A program made the position numbers and the translations under genes. The notes under the pieces are model-generated. The model was not told where the DNA came from. It saw only the letters and a program-made list of their open reading frames with translations, and did no database searches. Of a stretch of 51,511 bases of DNA, positions 25,699-33,660 are shown piece after piece. This DNA is from UBA1431 sp049324235 (lineage in GTDB: Bacteria > Bacillota > Clostridia > Christensenellales > UBA1431): the NCBI GenBank assembly GCA_049324235.1, contig JBMOLJ010000080.1:1-51511 (forward strand), read 5' to 3'. Each line of letters opens with the position of its first letter. Positions within the stretch are counted from its first letter, which is position 1.

Positions 25699-25740
25699 TA
25701 AAAAAAGCATAAAACAAAGGGGGAGCTGAATGCTCCCCCT
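25699..25740 (-). terminator. Strong terminator inside the structural operon
   Basis: AGGGGGAGC (25718-25726) pairs perfectly with GCTCCCCCT (25732-25740) around a 5-nt loop. On the minus strand it is followed by TTGTTTTATGCTTTTTTT. It stands after the prp stop (25766) and before the scaffold start (25633), dividing packaging, portal and prp from scaffold, capsid and tail. Readthrough, antitermination or an unseen promoter must feed the genes after it. Confidence 0.75.
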
Positions 25741-25765
25741 CGTTTGTGGGTATGGATTATCGGGT

Positions 25766-26101
25766 TTATGAATTATGATAAATGAATTTGACATGATTCG
25801 GATATTTGTGCGCAAGGAGCGCGAATCCGGACGCGATTGTATTAACCATAACCTCTATGTATCCGATTGCACGTTGTAACGGCCTCATCTTCACGTAGTA
25901 ACTTCCTACGCCCTCCTTGATATCGTGGTCGAATACGATGAAGTTATTGCTTTCCTGCTCCGCTTTGAGGCATTGCAATAGGGTATATGCCAGCGTCGAG
26001 CATGATGCGCATATGATGTCCTGCCCTGGGTTATAGTCGGCGTGCCCCTCGATCTGGATTCGGAATACATCGCCGTGCTGCTTAAATGTTGCTGTAGTCA
26101 T
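25766..26101 (-). CDS. prp: Prp-like cysteine protease (capsid/scaffold or L27 processing)
   Basis: This 111-residue protein carries the Prp signature: IEGHADYNPGQDIICASCS contains the catalytic pair His20 and Cys31, as in GHADxxxxGxDIxCAxxS of Prp. The C-terminal half (YIEVMVNTIASGFALLAHKY) matches the family's helix. Prp of Firmicutes removes the N-terminal peptide of ribosomal protein L27 after a LNLQFF-type motif, and in staphylococcal phage 80alpha the capsid and scaffold are cut at the same motif. Here the gene lies directly after portal and before scaffold and capsid, both of which start with LNLRLF. A dedicated phage maturation protease is therefore likely. The His-Cys spacing is one residue shorter than in S. 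aureus Prp. AAGGAGGATGGCAT precedes ATG 26101. Confidence 0.88.
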   Translation of the reverse strand: MTTATFKQHGDVFRIQIEGHADYNPGQDIICASCSTLAYTLLQCLKAEQESNNFIVFDHDIKEGVGSYYVKMRPLQRAIGYIEVMVNTIASGFALLAHKYPNHVKFIYHNS

Positions 26102-26113
26102 ATGCCATCCTCC

Positions 26114-28045
26114 TTATTCCGGCGTAGAATAGCGTGCCGCGCGCGCCCGTGCCGCGCCTGCCGTGGAATTTCTGACTGTGTTCATCATTTCTCCCAGCGG
26201 GTTAACCTGCGCTTCAGCTCCGCCTTGGGCGGCGGGTGCAACGGTCTGCGCCTGCATCCCGAGTATCTGCGCTATCTGCGGCGTATACTGCGTGCCCTGT
26301 AACGCATCAAGTTGCTGCGCCAAAGCCAACACAAGCGGCGTAAGCTGCTGCAATTTCTGAAACAGCGTTCCATTCTGCGCAATCCGTTGCCGGACTGTTT
26401 CAATGTTCTCAAACTGCATGATCTCCAGGCAGGCCAGGGCTTGGTCCGCCATCTCGGGATTGAAGAAACCCATACCAAACATTTCTTTTGCGCGTTCGTT
26501 CTGCGCTACCGTGGAAAACGGGCTGCTCTTTTGCGACTTCACTTTAATGTCGAATACAGGTACGCGGTATCCCATATCAAGTCCAAAATCGCTGCCCTGC
26601 GGTTTTGCGGCTATCTGCTGTCCGTTGAACGCCTGGAAGGTCATTTCGCCCATTTTGCCGGTTACTCGAAAATAACGATCCTCCCGATAGAACTGCCGCA
26701 TGAGTTCAATGCAGAAATAACATATCCGAGCATGAGAACGATATGAGCTGCCGATCATGTCACGGGATAGCTTACTTCCTGCTTCTTGCAAGGCCGCTAT
26801 CGCGGATGCCGCTGTGACGTTTGACGACGTACCTCCCTGCGAGAAATCGCGGTTCCCCGTCGTTTCCTTCAGCTCCTCAACCTTGTTCAGCCTGATGTTC
26901 TCTACGATCGGGGGCAATTCTGGCTGCGGTTCATACATGATATCTCTGGTTAAATCCCCTCCGTTAACATGAATTACATCTGCCGTAAGGTCAGTAAATT
27001 CCTTCTCGTTAATGTTGCCATCCCCGCGAAGTATAGGTCGTCTTCTGGCTGCTTTAACCGCCGTTTTAAGTATTTGTTGATCCAGCTTATCCACGTAAAT
27101 CTGAGGACTTTTACCGATGTCAATCATGCCGAATCCTGCCGGTGAAGCTTCTTCCGGGAACAGCGTGTCAAAATCAAACGGGTATCTTCCATGGTCGTAG
27201 AATCCGCGCTCTGCGTACATGGGGTCGTTCTCGCTGGCATACAACACCTGCCCATTGCAGAATTTACAGAAATGCAGAATGCCCTTGCCTTCGCGGTTAA
27301 CCTTGTAGTACCAATCAACAACAGCTGTCTTATCGCTGGTGTCAATAGTGTCATCGTGTATGTATTTTGTTGTTTCGATCGTGGGGGATGTGAGCTTATC
27401 CTTCAGGAACGGATATTGCTGCTCGATTAAATCACGGTCAATCAGATCAACATGGAACAGGTTACGGGATCGCTGGATATTTGTAATGCCTGGCTCCCAG
27501 AACAAGTTGAGAATATCTATCTTGCGTATGTCAATGTCGCCTAATCCATTGAGTTTGTTTTTGTTCCAGAATACGCCTGTAACTCCCGTACCCGACTTTA
27601 GCTTATACCACCATACGTCGCTGTACGTTTGCTCGTATTCGTTCTGCTCAAGGACTACAGGCAGTATAGAAGTTAGCAACTCTGCATCCGTCTTGTCTCC
27701 TTCTTCCCGAGGAAGAACGGCAGGTTCGGGGAAGTTGTCCATGACGTCGGCATGTTTATTCAGAATGGCGTTAAGCAGCCACGCGGACGAAGGCTCCGGG
27801 TCGCCGGGATTGGGGTTTGCTTTACGCAGCATTTCCCAGTGCTGAAGTTTAAACCATCGCTCGTTCTCAACGATACGTTTATCGAGCGCCGTCTTGCCAT
27901 CCTTGTACTTCATCAGCGTTTCCTCGGCCTTCTTGACCTGCTGTTCGCCGATGGGTCCGATGCGGCCAACGAACTGTTCTTCGGTTTGCTCTGTCATAAC
28001 ACCATTACCGAGCGCAGCCTGCGGGTCTTTCGGTTTCCTTGCCAT
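26114..28045 (-). CDS. Portal protein
   Basis: This 643-residue protein would form the dodecameric DNA channel at the capsid vertex. Typical portal features are an early helical region with WFKLQHWEMLRKANP, DVWWYKLKSGTGVTGVFW (wing/clip), IDILNLFWEPGITNIQRSRN, and RDFSQGGTSSNVTAASAIAA (tunnel-loop region), then a Gln/Ala-rich C-terminal tail (about 560-640, LQQLTPLVLALAQQLDALQG). The size and the SNVTAASAIAALQEAGSKLS motif match portals of P22/N4-like podoviruses. It lies directly between terL and prp. AGGAGGACACGCGT precedes ATG 28045. Confidence 0.88.
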   Translation of the reverse strand: MARKPKDPQAALGNGVMTEQTEEQFVGRIGPIGEQQVKKAEETLMKYKDGKTALDKRIVENERWFKLQHWEMLRKANPNPGDPEPSSAWLLNAILNKHADVMDNFPEPAVLPREEGDKTDAELLTSILPVVLEQNEYEQTYSDVWWYKLKSGTGVTGVFWNKNKLNGLGDIDIRKIDILNLFWEPGITNIQRSRNLFHVDLIDRDLIEQQYPFLKDKLTSPTIETTKYIHDDTIDTSDKTAVVDWYYKVNREGKGILHFCKFCNGQVLYASENDPMYAERGFYDHGRYPFDFDTLFPEEASPAGFGMIDIGKSPQIYVDKLDQQILKTAVKAARRRPILRGDGNINEKEFTDLTADVIHVNGGDLTRDIMYEPQPELPPIVENIRLNKVEELKETTGNRDFSQGGTSSNVTAASAIAALQEAGSKLSRDMIGSSYRSHARICYFCIELMRQFYREDRYFRVTGKMGEMTFQAFNGQQIAAKPQGSDFGLDMGYRVPVFDIKVKSQKSSPFSTVAQNERAKEMFGMGFFNPEMADQALACLEIMQFENIETVRQRIAQNGTLFQKLQQLTPLVLALAQQLDALQGTQYTPQIAQILGMQAQTVAPAAQGGAEAQVNPLGEMMNTVRNSTAGAARARAARYSTPE

Positions 28046-28058
28046 ACGCGTGTCCTCC

Positions 28059-29549
28059 TTATCGCCTGAAAAATGCGTATTTGTCGTTGGTGTGTGTGTC
28101 TACCCACAAGTTGAGCGGGTCCTCCTCTGGCGGCTTCTGCGATACATTCATGCGCGGCGCTATCATTCGCTCCATGAGTGCATACCGGCACTCGTCGTAG
28201 ATGTGATCTTCCTGATTCGTGTCGATGTCCTCGACATGTTTTGTATCGTATACCAACGTGGGGATAGTACGAATAAAATGCTTGCATGTGGAGAAGACCT
28301 GAAACATGGGCTTACCTTCACGGTCAAATGCAAGCCTGTAATGGAGTTGCATCTTTCCGGCAATGCGTGTGTTGTCTGCAGGACTCCAGTGTACAAAGTT
28401 AGGCGATCTCTCCATTTGCGCGGAAACAGATTGGCCTCTGCTCTCGTCGAATATCGATGGATCGGCCACGCCAGATATTTTCCGGCCTTTTAGGTTCTCG
28501 TTCTCGGCCTCGATACGCTTTATGTTGGCGGCAATCTCTGCCGGATACATCTCTATGCCAGCGTTGGGCGTGCCCGTGCAGCCATAGTACTCAGCAATTC
28601 GATAGACAACGCCGTCTGTATCAACAGCATACCAACCAACAGAAAAGGGCTTTGCATAACCGAAGTCGAACGCCCTGTATACGAGCCAATGCTTTGGAAT
28701 CTTGAAAGGCTTGATTACGTGCGTCCAGCGTTGATCGTCATAGTGTGCAGGATCATTACGCCATTCCCTGAACGCCTGCCCTCTGAATGAATCCCACGAA
28801 CCATATAACAGGGCTTCCTTTTCCGCCTCGGGCATCATGGCAAGGTTGGCAAGATAGTTGGGGTCGTTGTCCAACATCGCAGGATTATCAAACACAGTCG
28901 CCGGGATGAATATGCGCTTGCGTATGAGGGTGATAGTCTTTCCTTTCGGCGTGATGATGTCATACTCGCCGGTTACCGGTGTCATGGGCGGCGCAACGCT
29001 GATAAACCTATCCATAACCCATCCGTGCCCGATCCCGCCCGGGTTTGTGGTTGATCGGATATAAACGCGGGTCCCCGGTCCGCCTGGACGATTACGCGAC
29101 ATCATGTAACTGTACTCATCCCATGTAAAATGCGTCAACTCGTCGAATGCCACAAAATCAAACCGCTTGCCCTGATAGTTTGTACGATCGTTTACGTGCT
29201 GCATGTTGCCGAAGAATATCTTTGCGCCGCTCGGGAACGTCCAGAAGTGTTCCGAATGGTTGTAGCGCGCCCGAGGGAACGAAGGCTTGTATATGTCCTT
29301 GCTGCGGTCTATGATCTCGGAGAGCTGAGGATATGTCTTGCGGAAAATGATTGCTCTGTAATAAGGGATATGCACCTGTCGTAGTGCCTCGGCAAGAAGC
29401 GCATCGCTCTTGCCGCCGCCTGCTGCACCGCCATACAGGGCCTCATACTCCGGCCTCTGCTGGAATAGCGCCTGCTTCGGCTGCGGCGTCCATATCACAC
29501 GCGGAGTCTTGCCTGTTCTGCACCTATTCGTTTGAGCTGCTGTCAACAT
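28059..29549 (-). CDS. terL: Terminase large subunit
   Basis: This 496-residue packaging motor has an ATPase domain with Walker A GGAAGGGKS (residues 40-48) and Walker B FDFVAFDEL, plus a TTNPGG motif. The RNase H-like nuclease domain shows RAFDFGYAKPFSVGWY, GVADPSIFDES and DHIYDECRYAL for the metal-binding acidic residues. It cuts concatemers and drives DNA through the portal encoded next to it. The start overlaps terS by 26 nt. ATG 29549 has GAGGATGAGGACG upstream; an in-frame ATG at 29558 lacks spacing from its RBS. Confidence 0.95.
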   Translation of the reverse strand: MLTAAQTNRCRTGKTPRVIWTPQPKQALFQQRPEYEALYGGAAGGGKSDALLAEALRQVHIPYYRAIIFRKTYPQLSEIIDRSKDIYKPSFPRARYNHSEHFWTFPSGAKIFFGNMQHVNDRTNYQGKRFDFVAFDELTHFTWDEYSYMMSRNRPGGPGTRVYIRSTTNPGGIGHGWVMDRFISVAPPMTPVTGEYDIITPKGKTITLIRKRIFIPATVFDNPAMLDNDPNYLANLAMMPEAEKEALLYGSWDSFRGQAFREWRNDPAHYDDQRWTHVIKPFKIPKHWLVYRAFDFGYAKPFSVGWYAVDTDGVVYRIAEYYGCTGTPNAGIEMYPAEIAANIKRIEAENENLKGRKISGVADPSIFDESRGQSVSAQMERSPNFVHWSPADNTRIAGKMQLHYRLAFDREGKPMFQVFSTCKHFIRTIPTLVYDTKHVEDIDTNQEDHIYDECRYALMERMIAPRMNVSQKPPEEDPLNLWVDTHTNDKYAFFRR

Positions 29550-30129
29550 CGTCCTCATCCTCTAGCACGGGCGCAATTACAACAACGCCCGTTTCATCCT
29601 TGTCTTCGTCGTTTGCATTGACCTTCTGCTCTTCGAGCCGCAAACGCTCGATTGCTATATCCATAGCGGATTGTTCTTGCACGGTCGGGAGGTTGTTCAC
29701 GTTGCGGATCACGGTCACAAGGTCCTTCAGCGCACCGGTAAACTCTTTGAGGGCTTTGGTGTCATATTTCTCATAAATGCGTTCCTCAACTGCTGTCGCG
29801 CCCCTCCCAAGCCCCTCGGTAATGATGTGCCGTTTAAACTGCTCGGCGTCCGCCATCATACGCTCGATCATAATCGTGGCAGTTTCTGCTGACTTTGCCA
29901 CCCTGCGCAACTGCTTCGCGCACACGGAAGCCTCTTTAGCGGCCATCTTTTGTTGTGTTAGTTTAGCGCGCTTTTTGTTATAACGCTTCCTAGCATCCGT
30001 CCACTTACCTTGTACCGCATGATCCTTTAGCGTGTTGAATGAGATGCCATGTTTCGCCGCTAATTTCCGGTACGATATGGACGTTGTTGCATATTCGGTT
30101 TCGAGCATCGCCCAATCAATCTCGGCCAC
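29524..30129 (-). CDS. terS: Terminase small subunit
   Basis: This 201-residue protein begins with a helix-turn-helix (WAMLETEYATTSISYRKLAA then KHGISFNTLKDHAVQGKW), the DNA-recognition part that finds the pac or cos site. Helical oligomerisation regions follow (about 60-160) and an acidic C-terminal tail (EDEDDVDSSSNE) that would touch TerL. It overlaps terL, the usual order. The start is a GTG at 30129 preceded by GGAGGTGCTTGTGGT. A terminator stands 27 bp upstream, so a late promoter is expected within 30130-30160 or further upstream with readthrough. Confidence 0.85.
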   Translation of the reverse strand: MAEIDWAMLETEYATTSISYRKLAAKHGISFNTLKDHAVQGKWTDARKRYNKKRAKLTQQKMAAKEASVCAKQLRRVAKSAETATIMIERMMADAEQFKRHIITEGLGRGATAVEERIYEKYDTKALKEFTGALKDLVTVIRNVNNLPTVQEQSAMDIAIERLRLEEQKVNANDEDKDETGVVVIAPVLEDEDDVDSSSNE

Positions 30130-30155
30130 ACCACAAGCACCTCCACCACAAGTAT

Positions 30156-30185
30156 AAAAAAAGCGGGAAGATATTTCTCCCCGCT
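30156..30185 (-). terminator. Terminator separating early region from terS
   Basis: AGCGGG (30162-30167) pairs with CCCGCT (30180-30185), extended by weaker pairs inside. On the minus strand it is followed by TTTTTTT (complement of 30156-30162). It lies after the 163-residue gene and before terS, at the early/late boundary. Confidence 0.7.
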
Positions 30186-30225
30186 AGGCCCTTTTCTTTG
30201 CCATAATTACTGTGGGTTCTCCGGA

Positions 30226-30717
30226 TCATACCCCGGGAGGATCACCGGATATTAAGCGCTCACCGCAATACCGGCAATACTTCGCATCAGTTTCACTCAC
30301 GCGGTAAAACCGCTCACGCTGAATCGGGCTTTCTTCATCGATCGGCAACGGCACAACGAACGCCCTACCCCTGCAAGTCATGTACCATACATCATGCGGC
30401 ATGTCCTTGCACTTATGTATCGCATATTTCTCCATCCCTATACCCCTTCCAAACCGTTCGGTACTGCTTTTCCCCTTAAACGTGATCCCTGGTTCTTCTG
30501 CATCCCGTTCTGCCCGTAAATGTTCGTTCTCGGCTTTGAGTTCGTCGTATTTGTCAACGAGGAACGGAATATCTTCGTTGATCGACTGATTTAAGGCCGC
30601 CACATCAATCTTTTTAAGCCTCAGTTCATCCAGACGCACGTTTGCCATGCCGACACGTAGCAATATTGCCGCCCTCTTCTTGTCCTCTTTCAGTGCCTTT
30701 TCGAGTTCGTTAATCAT
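30226..30717 (-). CDS. Phage protein with C-terminal zinc ribbon, function unknown
   Basis: This 163-residue protein has a coiled-coil N-terminal half (ELEKALKEDKKRAAILLRVG, DELKAENEHLRAERDAEE) and a C-terminal part with HKCKDMPHDVWYMTCRG and CRYCGERL, which together may form a zinc knuckle. It is the last gene of the early/middle operon, followed by a terminator, with 2 bp between it and the upstream gene. No function can be assigned; small zinc-ribbon proteins with coiled coils are common in this region of Clostridia phages. Confidence 0.65.
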   Translation of the reverse strand: MINELEKALKEDKKRAAILLRVGMANVRLDELRLKKIDVAALNQSINEDIPFLVDKYDELKAENEHLRAERDAEEPGITFKGKSSTERFGRGIGMEKYAIHKCKDMPHDVWYMTCRGRAFVVPLPIDEESPIQRERFYRVSETDAKYCRYCGERLISGDPPGV

Positions 30718-30719
30718 CC

Positions 30720-30959
30720 CTACGCCTCCTCCTCATCCTCGTTCTCGTACTTCCATGCGAGCACCTCCGCCATTGGACAGCAATGCTCATACTCGTATAC
30801 CTCACAATGCATGCGCTGGTACGTCTCTTTGCGTTCGACCGTCTCGAAGCGTACCATTGTATCTGTGCCTGGGATAAGCCCCTCACAGGTGATGCTCTGC
30901 CCTGTTTCTGTGATGTAATACGGGCATATCGCCCTTGCAGAACCCGCTTTGTTGCTCAC
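30720..30959 (-). CDS. Small Cys-rich conserved phage protein
   Basis: A 79-residue protein from GTG 30959 (SNKAGSARAICPYYITET ... SITCEGLIPGT ... CEVYEYEHCCPMAEVLAWKY). Four or five cysteines and a His suggest a small metal-binding fold. I chose the GTG because the protein reads as conserved from there and GGTGAT lies 4 nt upstream; the open frame extends to 31088 but covers a promoter. Proteins of this type are widespread in Firmicutes prophages near the terminase genes. Role unknown. Confidence 0.7.
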   Translation of the reverse strand: MSNKAGSARAICPYYITETGQSITCEGLIPGTDTMVRFETVERKETYQRMHCEVYEYEHCCPMAEVLAWKYENEDEEEA

Positions 30960-31015
30960 ATCATCACCGTCCGTATCTCTGTTCAATAGCGTTGCCCCCA
31001 ATCCCAATATCTGGT

Positions 31016-31043
31016 ATAATATCCTTGCAGGAATATTATCCAA
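31016..31043 (-). promoter_or_regulatory. Leftward promoter before the 30.7-30.9 kb genes
   Basis: On the minus strand TTGGAT (complement of 31038-31043) and TATTAT (complement of 31016-31021) stand 16 bp apart, about 57 bp upstream of the GTG at 30959. An 8-bp stem (31042-31049 with 31055-31062) with a plus-sense T-run overlaps its upstream edge. It would start a middle or late transcript of the two small genes ahead of terS. Confidence 0.45.
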
Positions 31044-31063
31044 GGTGCCGGGAAGGCGCCTTT

Positions 31064-31378
31064 TTACTTGCGCATGTCCGCCCCGCAATTCGGGCAGAAA
31101 TTATACGTGCTCCTGCCAAAAGGTCTAAGCGGCTCGCAGCCGCATCGCGAACATTGCCCGACGTAATGATGCCCGTAATCGTCACGTATCTTGAGCCATT
31201 CACCTTTGGGGTGACCCTGAGCGCTATTAACTATCCTGTGCGCGGCCTCGAGCACCGCAATATCGTGCAGGAATATCTCCTCGGGGCCTTTCCCAGTTAC
31301 AAAAGACTTTCGGTCGTCGATAAGACTTTTCAGTCCTTCCAGCACCTGCTTTTTCGTGAGCGTTGCTTGTCCAATCAT
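31064..31378 (-). CDS. Small zinc-ribbon phage protein, function unknown
   Basis: This 104-residue protein has a helical N-terminus (TLTKKQVLEGLKSLIDDRKS) and a C-terminal four-cysteine ribbon, CSRCGCEPL then NFCPNCGADM. The start ATG 31378 is preceded by GGAGGAGGTAAGCGAG, a strong site; a frame from ATG 31411 would overlap the upstream stop by 4 nt and is the alternative. It is the last gene of the replication operon before a new promoter. The ribbon may bind DNA, RNA or a protein; I cannot say which. Confidence 0.65.
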   Translation of the reverse strand: MIGQATLTKKQVLEGLKSLIDDRKSFVTGKGPEEIFLHDIAVLEAAHRIVNSAQGHPKGEWLKIRDDYGHHYVGQCSRCGCEPLRPFGRSTYNFCPNCGADMRK

Positions 31379-31407
31379 CTCTCGCTTACCTCCTCCCTTC
31401 GAAACCG

Positions 31408-31692
31408 TCATTCTCTGTTATCCGTATCCATCTCAATCAAAAATGCCACGTTGCAGGCTATGTGCCACAGGTACGGCAGTCCGCTCTCCTCATCCACACT
31501 GGCCGGATCCCGTAGCCATGCAACCACATGCCGCATCAGCGCATCCCTATACCGCTCCGACTCCACCTGCCTCCATCCGTCGGGATCTCCGTACTTAGCC
31601 GTGCCATAGGTCCTCACGATGCCCACCGCCTCAATCAGTCCTGGCGGTACCAGACTGAGGCGTGGCTTGCCTTCGTCGTGTTTATGCCGCAC
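31408..31692 (-). CDS. dATP/dGTP diphosphohydrolase-like protein (DUF5664-type)
   Basis: This 94-residue protein reads KPRLSLVPPGLIEAVGIV, YGTAKYGDPDGWRQVESERY, RDALMRHVVAWLRD and LWHIACNVAFLIEMD. It matches the short MazG/HD-related phage proteins often named dATP/dGTP diphosphohydrolase or DUF5664. The conserved His in LMRHV and LWHIACN could hold a metal. A role in nucleotide pools during replication would fit the operon, but the biochemistry is not established by sequence alone. The start overlaps the 3' end of the helicase by 11 nt. Confidence 0.7.
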   Translation of the reverse strand: MRHKHDEGKPRLSLVPPGLIEAVGIVRTYGTAKYGDPDGWRQVESERYRDALMRHVVAWLRDPASVDEESGLPYLWHIACNVAFLIEMDTDNRE

Positions 31693-33080
31693 CGTTACGC
31701 CCCTCCTTCGCCTTGCTGATACGCACCCGCAACGCGTCGATCAGCGCGTCCTGCGTGGCGCGTTTGCCCTCCAGCGCCCCAGTCACATCCTCATCCAGGC
31801 CACCCTCCACGACCAGCCGGTGTATGATAACCTTCTCGGTCTGGCCCTGCCGGTGCAGCCGCTTGTTGGCCTGCTGGTACAATTCCAACGACCAGTTCAG
31901 CCCGAACCATATCACGTGATTGCCACCATCCTGCAGGTTAAGCCCATAGGCCGCGCTTGCCGGATGCGCCAGCAGGATATCGATCTGCCGGGCGTTCCAG
32001 TCCGCTTCATCCTGTGGGGTCTTCAGCTCGCGCACCTGCAGGCCGGTCGTGGCCAGGGCCTTCTTCAGCCGGTCCCGGTCATGCTGGAAACTGTAAAACA
32101 CCAGCGCCGGCTGGCCGTTCAGCCCTTCCAGCAGCTCCATGAACGCCTCGATCTTGCACCGGTGAATTTCCACCACGCTCCGCTCCCCGTCATACACGGC
32201 GCCGTTGCACAGCTGCAGCAGTTTGGTGGCCAGCACCGCCGCCGAGCCGGCGTCAATGGTGTTCTCGTCCACCTCCAGCAGCATCTCCCTCTCCAGCTTC
32301 GTGTACGCCGCCTGGGCTTTCGTGTCAAGCGCCACCGGCACGTCCACCGTGATGCAGTCGGGCAGCTCCAAATAGTCCTCGGCCCGCATGCTGATGCAGA
32401 TGTCCCCGATCAGACGCCGAATCACTTCGTCGGCGCCGGGCTTGGGCGCGTAGCTGAAGACCTGCTGCGCGTTGCGCTTGTCCGGGTCGAAGTACCGCTC
32501 CCGGAACTGCCCGATCCGCCGGCCCAGGCGCGCGCCCTGGTCAAGGAGGTACACCTGCGCCCATAGGTCTATCAGCCCATTGGGCGCCGGTGTGCCGGTC
32601 AGGATCACGATGCGCCGGATGTGCGGTCGCACCCACGTGAGAGCCTTGAACCGCTTCGCCTGGTGGTTCTTGAAGCTGCTCGATTCGTCAACCACCACCA
32701 TGTCAAACGGCCATGCGTTACGGTAATATTCGACCAGCCAAGGGACGTTCTCCCGGTTAATCACGTACACATCCCCTGGGGCGTTCAGCGCGCGGATTCG
32801 TTTCGCGGCCGTGCCCAGCACCGTCACCACCCGTAGATGCCGAAGGTGGTCCCACTTCGCAGCCTCCTTGCTCCACGTCGTTTCCGCCACTTTCTTCGGC
32901 GCGATGACCAGCACCTTGGCCGCCTGGAAGCGGTTGTACTTCAGGTCGTTCACCGCGGTCAGAACGATTGCCGTTTTACCTGGTCAACCCAAGCCCATCG
33001 CTAAAAACAGGCCCAGTGCGGTATCCGTGATAACACGATTAATGCAGTGCACCTGATAAGCGTGCGGCTTAAATTTCATA
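31682..33080 (-). pseudogene. SNF2-like DEAD/DEAH helicase, N-terminus broken
   Basis: From 32953 down, 423 residues carry the helicase core: IAPKKVAETTW, VVVDESSSFK (DExx box), ILTGTPAPNGLIDLWAQVY, YGLNLQDGGNHVIWFG and RLHRQGQTEKVIIHRLV (motifs V-VI). The normal start, ATG 33078-33080, overlaps the VRR-NUC stop as ATGA and gives MKFKPHA. Then one extra base near 33060 shifts the frame, and the restored frame AYQVHCINRV ... LAMGLG meets TGA at 32984-32986 inside Walker A, followed by PGKTAIVLTAV. The ATP-binding motif therefore lies outside any continuous ORF. A GTG at 32953 could start a product without Walker A. The helicase is probably inactive unless these are sequencing errors. Confidence 0.8.
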
Positions 33081-33390
33081 GGGCATCACCTCCTCCCGCC
33101 ATGAATGCGTCGACCTTTTCTTTGGTGTCTATCACATGCACGTTGCAGCCCAGATCCAGCAGCCGCCCGATCTGAAGCTCCTGCTGCGATGACGGCTTTT
33201 TGCCCGGCGCCTTCAGTTCCACGAAGTAAACCCGCCCCCCGGGCAGCACCACTATCCGGTCAGGCACCCCGTCGTTCCCGGGGGAGACGAATTTATAGGC
33301 GCGGCCTCCCGCGGCTTTGACCTTGTCACGCAAATGTCTCTCGACGTCTTTTTCTCTCACACGACCCATCCTTTCCGGCGCGTAAACCAT
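33076..33390 (-). CDS. VRR-NUC domain nuclease
   Basis: This is a 104-residue stand-alone VRR-NUC domain (PD-(D/E)XK superfamily): REKDVERHLRDKVKAAGGRA, KFVSPGNDGVPDRIVVLPGG, VYFVELKAPGKKPSSQQELQ. The catalytic residues are the Asp of GVPDRI and the Glu/Lys of VELKAPG. Family members cut branched or flap DNA, and phages often pair one with an SNF2-type helicase, as here. The stop overlaps the helicase start (ATGA). GAGGGTTTGC precedes ATG 33390. Confidence 0.9.
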   Translation of the reverse strand: MVYAPERMGRVREKDVERHLRDKVKAAGGRAYKFVSPGNDGVPDRIVVLPGGRVYFVELKAPGKKPSSQQELQIGRLLDLGCNVHVIDTKEKVDAFMAGGGDAL

Positions 33391-33420
33391 GCAAACCCTC
33401 GCGCGCGTATATTTATCCCA

Positions 33421-33660
33421 TTAGGCTATTAGGTAATATTAGGTGTTATTGTATATTGTCTATTTACCTATTTATATTTTGTTTATATAAAGATGGTTTA
33501 CATAGTTTACAAATACCTATAATCCTTTTGTTTAGGGCATTTCAGCGTAAACCATCCTGTAAACTTTCATCGTTTTTTGGTTTACTTGGTTTACAAAGGT
33601 GTAAACCATCTTGTAAACCAAAATTCACGATTTTCGCCTGACTTTTAGCTTTTGGTTTAC
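33421..33660. repeat. Iteron array plus AT-rich stretch: candidate phage replication origin
   Basis: Seven exact copies of GTAAACCA or its complement lie at 33494, 33547, 33578, 33587, 33601, 33613 and 33653, with near-copies at 33503 and 33559. Plus-strand pairs are 12 bp apart (33547/33559 and 33601/33613); complement pairs are 9 bp apart (33494/33503 and 33578/33587). All but the first pair overlap the last 40 codons of vapE, producing repeated LQDGL and CKP in the protein. Next to them, 33421-33493 is strongly AT-rich. Iterons plus an AT-rich element beside the primase-helicase gene is the layout of a replication origin. The function is inference. Confidence 0.65.

Noticed and set aside
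32978..32990. Recoded TGA (selenocysteine or suppressed stop) in the helicase
   Set aside because: A frameshift also lies upstream, TGA ends many intact genes here (including the giant gene), and no SECIS-like hairpin is evident. A pseudogene is simpler.
33494..33660. CRISPR array
   Set aside because: The repeats are only 8-10 bp, occur in both orientations with 9-12 bp spacing, and there are no unique 30-bp spacers or cas genes. Iterons explain them better.
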